A model generated the notes under the pieces. It saw nothing but the letters and a program-made list of their open reading frames with translations. It searched no databases and was not told the origin of the DNA. Positions 22,113-31,290 of a stretch of 64,000 nt of DNA are shown in pieces. Numbering within the stretch: position 1 is the stretch's first letter; every line of letters begins with the position of its first letter. The position numbers were made by a program, and so were the translations under genes. This DNA is from Sordaria brevicollis (taxonomy: Eukaryota > Ascomycota > Sordariomycetes > Sordariales > Sordariaceae), in assembly GCA_033439795.1 (NCBI GenBank), contig JAUTDP010000014.1:310001-374000 (forward strand). Reading direction: 5' to 3'.

Positions 22113-23264
22113 CTATGTCTTGCCAACAGGACTATACTTAGTCTTGTAGTGCTCTTCACCCTCAACCCAATGCCCGTTCTTCCTCTTATGCTTCTTTAAA
22201 CTCGAGGAGTATTGATATTTCTTCGTACAGCCGGAGAACACACAATCGTATGTCTTGCCAATATCACTGCCGTATTTGGCCTTGTCGTCCTCTTCACCCT
22301 CCGCCCAATGCCGTTTCTTTATTTTATGCTCCTGCAAATTTTGGGCGGACTGATATTTCTTCCCGCACCCAGAGAACATACAATCGTATGTCTTGCCAAC
22401 ATTACTGCTGTATTTGGCTTTATCGTACTCTTCACCCTCAGCCCAATGCCCTTTCTTTATTTTATGCTCCCGCAAATTTTGGGCGGATTTATACTTCTTT
22501 GTGCAACCGGAGAACGGGCAATTGTGTGTCTTCTCGACTTTATTGCCATATTTAGCCTTATAGTTCTCTTCTCCCTCAACCCAATGCCCTTTCCTCTTCT
22601 TATGCTGTTGCAAAATTTGGGCGGATTTATATTCCTTTATGCAACCGGAGAACGTGCAATTGTATGTCTTGCCAACATCACTGCTATATTTAGCCTTATC
22701 GTCCTCTTCACCCTCAGCCCAATGCCCTTCCTGCTTCTTGTGCCTCATCAAATCTTGGAAGAACTTGTATTTCTTCGTGCAATTCGGGAAATTGCAATTG
22801 TGCGTTTCATCGGATCTGTCGTGCTTGTTCTTGATATGGGCCTCAAGATATCTTTTGTAATTCTTGGGTTTGCCGGAGGGGTAGTATTTGCAGTAGGGGC
22901 ATTGGAAAATGGATTGAGCATCGGATTGCCCCTGAGTAGGGTCAGGAGCGTTGCTTCGGGTCTCCTCGCCTCCATAATCCTCTTCTTCGTCTTCTTCATT
23001 CTCTCCCTCTTCTTCGTCAGTATTTTCCCCGTCCTCGGTATTTTCCCCGTCCTCGGTATTTTCCCCGTCCTCGGTATTTTCCCCGTCCTCGGTATTTTCC
23101 CCGTCCTCAGTATTTACCCCGTCCTCAGAATTTCCCCCGTCCTCAGAATTTTCATTCTCGTCCTCATTTTCTTTTCCTTCGTTGTCGTTACCTTCCTCTC
23201 CCCCTTCCTCTCCCTCCTCTTCCTCGTCGTGCTGTTGCCGTTGCTGCTCAGCCGAGGTGCACAT
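22113..23264 (-). CDS. C2H2 zinc-finger array protein with acidic minisatellite
   Basis: 383 aa from the first ATG at 23264. After a Gln/Glu-rich start comes a tandem acidic hexapeptide repeat (GENTED-like, 18-bp units, roughly 23160-23020), then one classical C-x2-C...H-x4-H finger (FQCPYCKYY...HIKNKH). Five near-identical C-x4-C-x12-H-x5-H fingers spaced by about 47 aa follow, each with the linker GHWAEGEE(D/Y)DKAKY and GKTY. It ends at TAG 22113. The frame is open upstream of the ATG right back to another TAG at 23331, where a 319-aa Cys-rich ORF ends in the same frame. Only 66 bp therefore separate that stop from this ATG, too little for an independent promoter. Function unknown; nucleic-acid binding is inferred from the fingers. 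Confidence 0.6.
   Translation of the reverse strand: MCTSAEQQRQQHDEEEEGEEGGEEGNDNEGKENEDENENSEDGGNSEDGVNTEDGENTEDGENTEDGENTEDGENTEDGENTDEEEGENEEDEEEDYGGEETRSNAPDPTQGQSDAQSIFQCPYCKYYPSGKPKNYKRYLEAHIKNKHDRSDETHNCNFPNCTKKYKFFQDLMRHKKQEGHWAEGEEDDKAKYSSDVGKTYNCTFSGCIKEYKSAQILQQHKKRKGHWVEGEENYKAKYGNKVEKTHNCPFSGCTKKYKSAQNLREHKIKKGHWAEGEEYDKAKYSSNVGKTYDCMFSGCGKKYQSAQNLQEHKIKKRHWAEGEEDDKAKYGSDIGKTYDCVFSGCTKKYQYSSSLKKHKRKNGHWVEGEEHYKTKYSPVGKT
23020..23160 (-). repeat. 18-bp coding minisatellite (acidic hexapeptide GENTED)
   Basis: Tandem copies of an 18-bp unit, on the plus strand CCTCGGTATTTTCCCCGT. About five or six copies are perfect, with degenerate copies at the array's N-terminal side (NSEDGG, NSEDGV). 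They encode the acidic hexapeptide in the zinc-finger protein. Confidence 0.85.
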
Positions 23265-23330
23265 GGGCAAGACACCAGATGTTTGCTGGAATAGAAGCGA
23301 GTAGGAAGCACAAAAGGAGCCAAAGAAGGC

Positions 23331-24290
23331 CTAAACTATAGACTCCAGTTGGGCTCGGGAGCTCCGACACCACCTGCAGATTCTGCAATAGAAACGTGGC
23401 CAGTATGGCCCTGTTGCATTTGTTGCCGGCTGTCCATCTGGACCGAGACGGACACCGACAGGAGGGATTCGCATCAAGCCTTCAAGTAGACGGTTCGTGA
23501 AGTGCGCAGTTCGAAACCGTTGATCACGCGCCCCCGTCACTCCCGTTTTGCCCAGTGCCTTGATGTAGTTATCACTGGCTTCCTTGAGAGCGAGGAGATC
23601 GGCGAGCTGTATGGGGGAATGGTTCATCGATGGCGGAGGACAAAATACGGCGGCCGCTCCCAAGACTCCGACAGAAGGCTGCTCAGCCAGGCCATGAACA
23701 TACTTGATCAGCTCGTCCACGCCCTTGATTCTTTGGAGGTGCGTCACGAGCGCGACCTCGAAGCATTCAAAACACTCCGCGGCTGTGATGATCTCTGCGT
23801 CCGTCCTAAGTGGACAGAGCGAGTATTTCATCGAGGCAAAACGCCGCTGAAAGGCATAGCAAGTCTTGGCGCGCATGAAACAACCAGAACACAGTCGTCT
23901 GTCACGGAGCCCGATACCTTCAACGACCTTCTCGAACAGCTCATATTTTGCGCCCACAGTACCCTCGGACAAGCGAATAACTGCTTGCACAGGGATGGCA
24001 TCCCAGGTGCTACATTGGTCGCACTTGAACTTGACTGATGAGGCCGGTACAGACTGCGGCCGTTGAGGCGTGGAGGAAGGCGTAGAACTGGCTTCATCAA
24101 CTGCTGGGGATGGTGTAGCCGTAGACTCGGTTTGATAAGCTGCAGGGGATGGTGTAGCCGTAGACTCGGTTTGATCGGAAGCTTGTGATGGTGATACTTC
24201 TATGGACTCAATGATTTCCTGCCCCGGGGTTTCTGGCGAGGAGGGTACCGAAGAGGGTGTAGGCGATGGGGTAAGCAAATAATGTGCCAT
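23331..24290 (-). CDS. Cys-rich hypothetical protein, 319 aa, same frame as the zinc-finger ORF
   Basis: ATG at 24290, TAG at 23331. The N-terminus is Ser/Pro/Thr-rich with a duplicated 12-residue unit (QTESTATPSPA). The body has paired cysteines (KCDQCSTW, CSGCFMRAKTC, ECFECFE, CRICRWC) consistent with metal binding. No family was recognised. The codon after its TAG opens directly into 22 further sense codons leading to the ATG of the zinc-finger ORF. The two may therefore be one gene split by a nonsense codon, a readthrough pair, or a model with a missed intron. I tested simple GT...AG introns across the TAG for correct phase and found none that was convincing. Confidence 0.55.
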   Translation of the reverse strand: MAHYLLTPSPTPSSVPSSPETPGQEIIESIEVSPSQASDQTESTATPSPAAYQTESTATPSPAVDEASSTPSSTPQRPQSVPASSVKFKCDQCSTWDAIPVQAVIRLSEGTVGAKYELFEKVVEGIGLRDRRLCSGCFMRAKTCYAFQRRFASMKYSLCPLRTDAEIITAAECFECFEVALVTHLQRIKGVDELIKYVHGLAEQPSVGVLGAAAVFCPPPSMNHSPIQLADLLALKEASDNYIKALGKTGVTGARDQRFRTAHFTNRLLEGLMRIPPVGVRLGPDGQPATNATGPYWPRFYCRICRWCRSSRAQLESIV

Positions 24291-25997
24291 GATCGCTATT
24301 ATCGTGAACAGTTAGCATATCCCCATTGAACACAAACAAAGAAATGACCTCACAGGGTATGGAAGAGAAAGAAATTTGCCGAGCGTGATGCACCTCGAGC
24401 GTTGCGGCCGGGCAGATGGATGGTAAGGAAAGGATGTGTGAGAACAAGACGAACTGACCTGGAGACCGATGAAACCAGGGTTAGCAAAGTTGAGATAATG
24501 GGGACAGAAAGAAGAATGTTGGTTGACGATGTCGAGTACGTGAAGATGGTTGTAAGATGAGAATGTGATGAAGAGAAGAGCAAAAAAACAAAGACTGGAA
24601 TATGGGAGAACAGAGTGACATAAGCAGCCGAGGAACGTGGACGTGGACACTGGCTGAAGAGTGATTGTGTGGGAGTAAAAGAGGTAGATGATATCCTTCC
24701 TTCTGTTCAACTGTCTCTTGCCACGCTACAATGGTGGAAAACAGGTCGAAATGGCAGGTAGCAAGAGAGAATCAGCTCAGATCGGGAAAGAAGCCTTTGA
24801 ATCAACAGATCACACTCGCCAATTTGAGATATGTGGTATATACCACGGACGATGTTCTTTCCTCCACAAGATTGAATGGTCTGCGGCTCTGTTCCCGAAT
24901 GGAAACAACTGGATGAGGTGTATATATAGTGCAACAAAGTCTGGGAGCGATTCCGAATTGGAGAATCAAACTAAGGTATGGTAGGGCTTCCAACAACCAC
25001 ACATCCTCGGGTGTCAACTTTCCTATCTTATCATCGAAGTACATAAAGTGCCAGCATGGCCAACACTTGCAGCAGGATAACGCACCTTCAGGCTTGAGTT
25101 CGCAAAGCCGCAACCTGCAATACCCATAAGGTAGCCTCTGCCTGACATCTGCAGATCGCATTCCGGCTGGATTTCGAGCTGGCAAGTGCACAAGATATGC
25201 CTCCTGCAAAATCCGAGGAGCTTCCATCGGACACTTGGAAAAAAGGAAGTTGAAGCCGTTTAGCGTTGAAGATAGATATCATGATGCACGACATGTCGAA
25301 GAATGAAAGAAAGATGGGCGGAAACTCGAGAGAAGGGAAAGACAATAGGTGAAGAGAATATGGGAGGGGATGTCAAAATAGTCAGAAGAGAAGAAGACAA
25401 GCACTCTCTGATAACAATGAGGGAAGTTTGCTCGATGACACTGGATTCCAGGCGAACTATCTTTCCCACTTGGACGAGGAGAGAAGATGCGAACTCGCGT
25501 GTTGCTACTCTGAGTGACAAGTGTCCATCGACCTCAACTTGTTCGTATTGAGGCAAGTGGCACGCAGAGGTGACAATCTTTGAGTATCTGTTCGGGCCCG
25601 GTTCGGATACGGCTTTTGTTACATATCCTTCCATGATCTTTCTCCCCTCTACTTTCCAGACTCTCAATCGCAACCGAAGGATTAAATCACGTTGAGAATG
25701 TCAACAGCGACCAAGTTGATTCCATTACGGGCACTGCATTGTGCCGTGTGCGCACGTGTATTTTGCGCTTCGTAACCAACTCATTGAGTCCATAGACTCA
25801 AGTTTGGTTCCTCACGGTAGGGAAGACCCAGACAAATACAGTAGCCAGGGGCAACCTAACAGGCAAGCCTCGCTGTTGCAAGAACCTTCCAACGAGCGTA
25901 GCTCTTTGCTTCTTGGTTACATCCCAACTGCTCAACCAAGAGCAGCCCTTTATTTGCGTCATGGTATCTCTTCGTTTCAAGTCGCTATACAGCTTAT
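24291..25997. other. Accessory intergenic stretch with weak ORFs
   Basis: Between the Cys-rich gene (-) and the OCT1 stop. Left part: probable promoter of the Cys-rich gene. The middle holds two minus-strand ORFs that look partly coding (listed separately). From 25680 to 25997 nothing is seen except the presumed 3' region of OCT1. Confidence 0.4.
24802..25634 (-). CDS. Uncertain two-exon Cys-rich ORF
   Basis: Minus-strand ATG 25634 starts a segment reading MEGYVTKAVSEPGPNRYSK and onward for about 60 residues. A second segment, from about 25233 or from its own ATG at 25227, has a Cys cluster (CRLRLCE, SCCKCWPCW) and ends at TGA 24802. A strong acceptor (GCTAAAC branch site, pyrimidine tract, CCAAG) sits just before the second segment, but no good donor was found in the first. 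A GTGGGA donor would give matching phase. No family was recognised. The second segment alone (141 aa) may be the real unit, or neither may be. Confidence 0.25.
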
Positions 25998-28412
25998 TCA
26001 ATTGCTCTTCGCTCCCCGCTGGCCTCCCCAGCTTCCAACCAACTTCATCGCCTTCTCTCCACCTCCCTCTAACCTCTCATCCTTCAAGGCGCCTGCCAAG
26101 CAATGCCACGGGTCTCTGCTACCTCCCCACTTGAGCAGGTTCTCCTTCAACCTCTCTCCATTCTCTCTTTGCAGGGCAGCCCCGCCTTCTCCGGCCTTGA
26201 AGACCACGTTCCATACCCTCTGGGCCAAGACCCGGTCAAAGAGGTAGCTGTAATAGGTGCTGCCGTACCCGACCAAGTGACCGAAGAAGCCCTGCCAGGC
26301 TGTTCCCTGGGGGTCAGGCGGCGCGGTGCTGAACTGCTTCTGAAGGTTGTGGAAGATCTCGGTGGAATCGATGTGGCCTTGCATCGCCTTGGACGAGTGC
26401 AACTCCTGATCGAGCATGGCAAGGATGATTTGGTTCTCGGTGTCCAGCGCCTCGAACCGACGGGCCTCGCGGATCTTGTTATCGACCCACTCGTAGGGAA
26501 GCGGGTTGTCCGTCTCGTAGTGACGGGCGAAGAGGGCAAGAACGGACGGGTCGGCGGCAAAGTATTCCATCAAGGTGGAAGGAAGCTCGGCGAGATCGGT
26601 GGCGCATCGCGTACCACTGACGTTCTGGAAAGATGTGCGGGCGAGGATGGAGTGGATAGCGTGACCCATCTCATGGAAAAGAGTCTCGAGCTGGAAGAAG
26701 GACAAAAGAGCGGGTCGGTTATGGGCCTGCTGGGGGAAGTCACAAACGAGGGCAATGGTAGGAAGTTGCTTGATAGTACCGTCCTCGGAGCGAGAGTAAG
26801 CCATGCCGTCGTTGGCAGCAAACTCGGGAGACTCAAAGGTAGGGATCAAGACATCAGGGTTTTCGGCTTGCGTGTGCTCAGTTTCCGCAAGCTCTTGTGG
26901 CGATAGCTCACGCGAGCAGCGAAGGGTGAAGTGAGCTGGATTAGGCGACTTGAGAGGGCGGTAGAAGAGATCACAGTACAAAACAGCGACATGGCCTTCA
27001 ACGTCCGAGACAACATCCAACCGGCGCACGTCAGGATGCCAGGTCTCGCCGGGCATAGGCTCACGAGGGACAAAGCGAATGCCGTAGAGACGGTTAAATA
27101 TCCTGGAGAGACCTTGCATGACGGTGCCAAGCGAGAAGTAAGAAGACAGATCTTCACGCTTCTGGCGAGACTTGATGGCCTGACGGATGGACTCGGCGTA
27201 GAAGTCCTTGTCCCAGGCCTCAAGAGTCACGTTGTCTTGGCCCTTGAAGGCCCTCTTGGCTGCGGTAAGATCGGCCACCTCCTGTTGAGCTTGCGGCCTG
27301 GTGTTTTCGGCCAGAGCTTGGAGGAATTGCCTGACAGACTCGGGGGTGCTGGCCATCATGCGATCATGGAGGACGAGGTGACCATAACTTTCAAAACCAG
27401 AGAGCTTGGCCGACTCACCGCGCAACAGCATGAGTTCCTCCAGCGTATGGATCGTCCTGCGGGAAGCAGTGCGAGAGGCCATGAATAATTGGTACCGGGC
27501 CTGGTCGTCGCGGACGGTACGAAGTGCTATCGAAGCCTGTGGGCTCAAAGTCTGGACATACACCTTGCCCATAGACGTCATCCTCTTGACTTCGACGGGA
27601 TCCATGCCCATCATTCTTGACTTTTCAATAGTGCTGTATGGGACCTTGGGCTCCATGTGCTGGATAAAGTTGGTACCAGTCTGGCTGATTGCGGAAGATA
27701 GGTGAACAAACTTGTCTCGCGCATCCTTGGGCAGATGAACGGCAGATTTGGCAAAGTCCAGCTTGAGGACCTCGGCCACCATCCTCTCCTCCTCAGACCA
27801 AGTGGAGCTAACCTCTGGGTTGTCCATTGCCTTGACCAACTGATCGTACAAGCCCGTCATTGTGTTGAGCTGGTTCATGTACTCGTACATCATGTCCCAG
27901 GCTACGGAGGCGGTCCTTTGTGTGGCCTGGTCAGGGTGGGTGACGCGCACAAAGTCGGCCATGTCCAAGACGCGGCATAGAATATCGCTAAGTCGATCGA
28001 GATGGCGCACAATGGCACGGTATTCGTCGAGGGTCTGGGCATTGAGGACCTTATCAACCAGGGCGCGAGCCTTTCCCAAGCTCACTTGGGCAAAATCGAG
28101 GAAGCCATGTGGGCTGGTGAGGTATGCGTTGCGAAAGAGACCAACATTTCGGCCGTGTTTGTCGCCGGAGAACTGCTTCCATGTCTCTGGTGAGTCGAAG
28201 ATGGATCGTAGAAGGGAGTCGTCGTGCTTTGCGCCGCCGTTATCGTGGGTGACGGGAATGCTGCTCGTCAAGGGTTTGGGGGCTTGCGCAGTAAAGCCAG
28301 TAAATCGTCGACGTTGCTGTCTGAGTAGAGGAGATGGAGTCGTGCGTCGGAGGAGGCAGTTGGAGCAGACCCAGAGCCGGGGTTTGCTGGCTCTGACCAG
28401 AGGTTGTATCAT
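25998..28412 (-). CDS. OCT1: Mitochondrial intermediate peptidase (octapeptidyl aminopeptidase)
   Basis: M3-family zinc metalloprotease that removes an octapeptide from imported matrix and inner-membrane precursors after MPP cleavage. Single exon, 804 aa, normal length. An Arg-rich amphipathic presequence (LLRQQRRRFTGF) fits matrix targeting. The catalytic HEXXH is present as FHEMGHAIH near residue 577, with the third ligand region downstream around SGTRCATDLAELPSTLMEYF. The C-terminal GYGSTYYSYLFDRVLAQRVW stretch is typical of MIP. It is transcribed divergently from the MICOS gene, so two mitochondrial genes share an 860-bp upstream region; coregulation is an inference. Confidence 0.96.
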   Translation of the reverse strand: MIQPLVRASKPRLWVCSNCLLRRTTPSPLLRQQRRRFTGFTAQAPKPLTSSIPVTHDNGGAKHDDSLLRSIFDSPETWKQFSGDKHGRNVGLFRNAYLTSPHGFLDFAQVSLGKARALVDKVLNAQTLDEYRAIVRHLDRLSDILCRVLDMADFVRVTHPDQATQRTASVAWDMMYEYMNQLNTMTGLYDQLVKAMDNPEVSSTWSEEERMVAEVLKLDFAKSAVHLPKDARDKFVHLSSAISQTGTNFIQHMEPKVPYSTIEKSRMMGMDPVEVKRMTSMGKVYVQTLSPQASIALRTVRDDQARYQLFMASRTASRRTIHTLEELMLLRGESAKLSGFESYGHLVLHDRMMASTPESVRQFLQALAENTRPQAQQEVADLTAAKRAFKGQDNVTLEAWDKDFYAESIRQAIKSRQKREDLSSYFSLGTVMQGLSRIFNRLYGIRFVPREPMPGETWHPDVRRLDVVSDVEGHVAVLYCDLFYRPLKSPNPAHFTLRCSRELSPQELAETEHTQAENPDVLIPTFESPEFAANDGMAYSRSEDGTIKQLPTIALVCDFPQQAHNRPALLSFFQLETLFHEMGHAIHSILARTSFQNVSGTRCATDLAELPSTLMEYFAADPSVLALFARHYETDNPLPYEWVDNKIREARRFEALDTENQIILAMLDQELHSSKAMQGHIDSTEIFHNLQKQFSTAPPDPQGTAWQGFFGHLVGYGSTYYSYLFDRVLAQRVWNVVFKAGEGGAALQRENGERLKENLLKWGGSRDPWHCLAGALKDERLEGGGEKAMKLVGSWGGQRGAKSN

Positions 28413-29272
28413 GGTGTTGGTCTATATATCGATTGGGCTTGGAACTTGGAAGATATTTGCGGAGGAGGAGTCGGTTAACTATAGGTAGTCGCTGGGTCGG
28501 CAATGGGTGGTGGATGGCGTGGTGACCACAGCTACTTTGGATCGTCTAGGCGGTGATCATGTGTCGCAATGGTAGTGTCGTGAATTCTATATAGAAAGAG
28601 AAAGATATGGTGGTGGTACAATTGTGACAAGAGACTGAGTTTAGAAGAAAAAAAAAGAGTTCAATCCCAAGTCAAGTTTCCAGTTGTGGAAGGAAGCAAA
28701 CGCATTGCCCGCCCGTCGAAAGTCAAGCTCGCAAGGTGCCTTCCAGTTTAGCGGTTATCGGTACGTACCCCGATTCCCTTGATGAAACAATGGGATCGTA
28801 CCGCTGTAAAGGTGCGTAACGGGTCACCCCGCCAAGCAGTCGACCCACACGTCGTCAGGTCCGCTGCGGGAACCCCACCACGCCGAGCACGCCCACTCCA
28901 CGCCCACCGCGGCCGCGACCGCAGCGACAGGGGAGAAAGAAAAAGCAGGAAACAAAGTCCCGAGTTCCCGGAATTTACCGTAACGATACGGGTACCGCAG
29001 CTGTACCTGGCGACACTTGACAGGCTTTTGAATTGGGAACTTTTTGCGCCTGGACTTTTTGTATGGACTCTCTGCCAGGCCCGGCTCGGTGCAGTGTAGA
29101 GTACCACGAGTGGACATCCATTGATTGATTGATTCCATTCCATATTCCCACCTCCAACTGCCCTCATCCCAAGCTCTCTTTTGCCAGCTCTACCCACCCC
29201 TCCCCCCTCCCCTCTCTTCTTCTCCATCACCTCGACGCCGTCTCTCTTCCCCTAAGGTCAATTGGGTTGGAT
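28413..29272. promoter_or_regulatory. Divergent promoter region OCT1/MICOS subunit
   Basis: 860 bp between divergent start codons. It contains a poly-A stretch near 28650, GC-rich DNA at 28800-28950, and a pyrimidine-rich tract at 29150-29250 just before the MICOS gene ATG. No gene was seen. Confidence 0.5.
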
Positions 29273-30357
29273 ATGGCTGCCAGACTTGCTTTCCAGAGGG
29301 TGAGCTCGACCTCTTTTTCCTTTTGTCAATCTCTATCTACTCTATGCGACTCCATACCTGATCTCTTCATCACATGTGCTGCGTCATAAGGTAAACATTG
29401 AACATGGGATACGAACTTCTGCTAACATAGACTTTGGGCAACCACAGCGCGCCGCCCAGGCTACCGCCGCCGCCCTCGTCGGCTCCTTTGCCCTCGTTCC
29501 TACGGTCGCCTTCGCCGAAGCCTCCGAGAGCCGTGCCTCTGTACGTCCTCGTCCCAAGTCCAAGTCCGATGCCGTCCTCCTCCATATTCGCGCGAACTAA
29601 CCGACGTCATATCTTGTACCCCGGAAAATAGGCCAGAAAGCCCATCTACGACGATGACTTCGACGCTGTGCCATCCAACACTCCTTCCTTCACCACTGTC
29701 GAGACCACAAAAGACGTCAGCTCTCCTGCTTCGGCCACCCTAAACGCTCCCGCTCCTACCACCAAGTCTGCTGCCAAGGGCCAAAAGACCTTCACGGATA
29801 GCCTTATCGACGTCCTCGCCAGCACCAACACCCCCCGCGGTCCTACCCCTACCGACCGTCTGGCCGCCCAGATCCGCCGCGCCCGTCTCTTCCTTTACGA
29901 CCAGGCCTGCGTCGCCGAGGATGCTGTCAACGCCGGCATGGCTCGCGCCTTCGACCTCGAGCACTCCTTCACCTCCACCGTCGCCGGCCTTGCTCCTCCC
30001 CGTGAGAGCGGCGAGCGCCTCATGCCTGGCCTCATCTACGTCCTCGTCTCTGGCATGGCCGGCAGCATCGTTGCGCGCAACCGCGGTGTTGTCCTCCGCG
30101 GCGCCACCCCTCTCGCCCTCGGTCTCGGTGCCGCCTGGGCCGTCCTCCCCGTCACCATGAACAACGTTAGCGCTCTTGCGTGGAAGTACGAGCAAAAGTT
30201 CCCCGCCGTGGCGGATGCGCACATCAGGACCCGCGAAGGCATCGAGAAGGGTATCCACATGGCCAAGGTCCACACCGAGATTGCGCATCAGAAGGTCGAC
30301 GAGGCGGTTACCAGTGTGAGGGAGACGGTTGAGGGTTGGGTTCGCAAGGGCAAATAA
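29273..30357 (+). CDS. MICOS complex subunit of the MIC26/MIC27 (apolipoprotein O) family
   Basis: Inner-membrane protein contributing to crista junctions. Exons 29273-29299, 29448-29540 and 29632-30357 give 281 aa, all junctions in phase 0. The spliced N-terminus MAARLAFQRRAAQATAAALV is a presequence-like basic amphipathic stretch leading to a hydrophobic segment. Two further hydrophobic segments at about residues 172-190 and 200-216 (GLIYVLVSGMAGSIV; PLALGLGAAWAVLPV) form the Gly-rich hairpin typical of the apolipoprotein O-like domain. A helical charged C-terminus ends in VRKGK. The very short 27-bp first exon is easy to miss. MIC26 and MIC27 cannot be told apart from sequence alone. Confidence 0.88.
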
Positions 30358-30770
30358 ATTATTGCAGCAGCAGCAAGCAGCAAGCATATCACTTATAGAG
30401 AAAGAATTGGGAACCAACAACAACAATAGTCGATGATGAGAGGGTTTGTTGTGACAGACTGGAAGATGTCGAGAGAAAAAAAAGCGGGCACAGGCATATG
30501 GGGCGGGCTGTGAACCTGCGTTCTGTATCATGTGTGTATATGTGTTAGGTGATTAAGGTAGTTGGGCGGTTGCAGGTGTGAGAAAGAGAGCGGAAAATAG
30601 AGATCCAGTTGAGCTTCAGGCGCGAGGGGAGTTCCTCTGCCATGTATGTTTACGATATCTACGACTGGGGAAAAAACGAATTTCGACCTATGTTGAGCTG
30701 GGCGGTATGTGAAGTTCTCTTCAGAATTCCATACTGACGTTATTTTGCTAGCGTCGCTCAGGGGCTCACC
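30358..30770. other. Convergent 3' region
   Basis: Between the MICOS gene stop (+) and the stop of the small minus-strand gene. It begins with a CAG-rich run (GCAGCAGCAGCAAGCAGCAAGC). No ORF was seen. Confidence 0.5.
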
Positions 30771-31264
30771 TTATGTCTTGGCATGTGTTCCGCTTTGGGA
30801 AATTATTGACTTCAGCCTCTCCTGCATGTCAGCATTTGAAGCATGAGGAGGCTTAAGTAAGGAGTTCGAGCACAAACAGTCACTCCTCACCTTTTCACCA
30901 ACAACAAAGTTGAAGAAGACTTTTCCAACGTTTGGTCTCCAACCGATCCATACAAATAATACTTCGGTTATTCGATCCAGAACGCCCAACGAGGCAAAGT
31001 CGTCTCTACCAACGGAACCAACGGCATATTCCAAGGTGACTCTCTCGGCGTCTATCTGATCTTCAATCCCGTCTGCCTAAACTTTAAAATAGGGGGTATA
31101 TATGGAGTCATAACTCCATCAGATCGACCTCACTCATCGCTCTTTCCCTCAATGATATTCGAGTCTTCAATTGGACTCTTTATCTCTTCATTCCCTTCAC
31201 TTACCTCGACAACACCAATGAACTGAAAACAAATCTCACCAACAACAACTCGACCGACCAACAT
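30771..31264 (-). CDS. Small three-exon gene, 98 aa, function unknown
   Basis: Exons down the minus strand: 31264-31205 (20 codons, MLVGRVVVGE...), 31076-30891 (62 codons, including YAVGSVGRDDFASLG and VLFVWIGWRPNVGKVFFNF) and 30821-30771 (ERLKSIISQSGTHAKT plus stop). Intron 2 (30822-30890) is exactly 69 bp, with a GTGAGG donor, GCTGAC branch site and GCAG acceptor. Because it is in phase, the exons also read as one ORF. Intron 1 (31077-31204) has a GAG|GTAAGTG donor and a TTTAG acceptor. The middle exon looks strongly coding. The first exon is less sure, since its ATG lies only 26 bp from the divergent ATG of the DUF726 gene. No family was recognised. Confidence 0.45.
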
Positions 31265-31290
31265 CACTTGGTCACACCATCTCCATCATC

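Noticed and set aside
22212..23294. 360-aa plus-strand hydrophobic ORF with repeats
   Set aside because: Antisense of the zinc-finger and GENTED repeats; its FPVLGI repeats are the reverse reading of the minisatellite.
23331..23420. Short intron removing the TAG between the Cys-rich and zinc-finger ORFs
   Set aside because: Candidate GT...AG pairs here (lengths about 38, 40, 43, 58, 85, 88) are not multiples of three or are too short, so none joins the two ORFs in frame.
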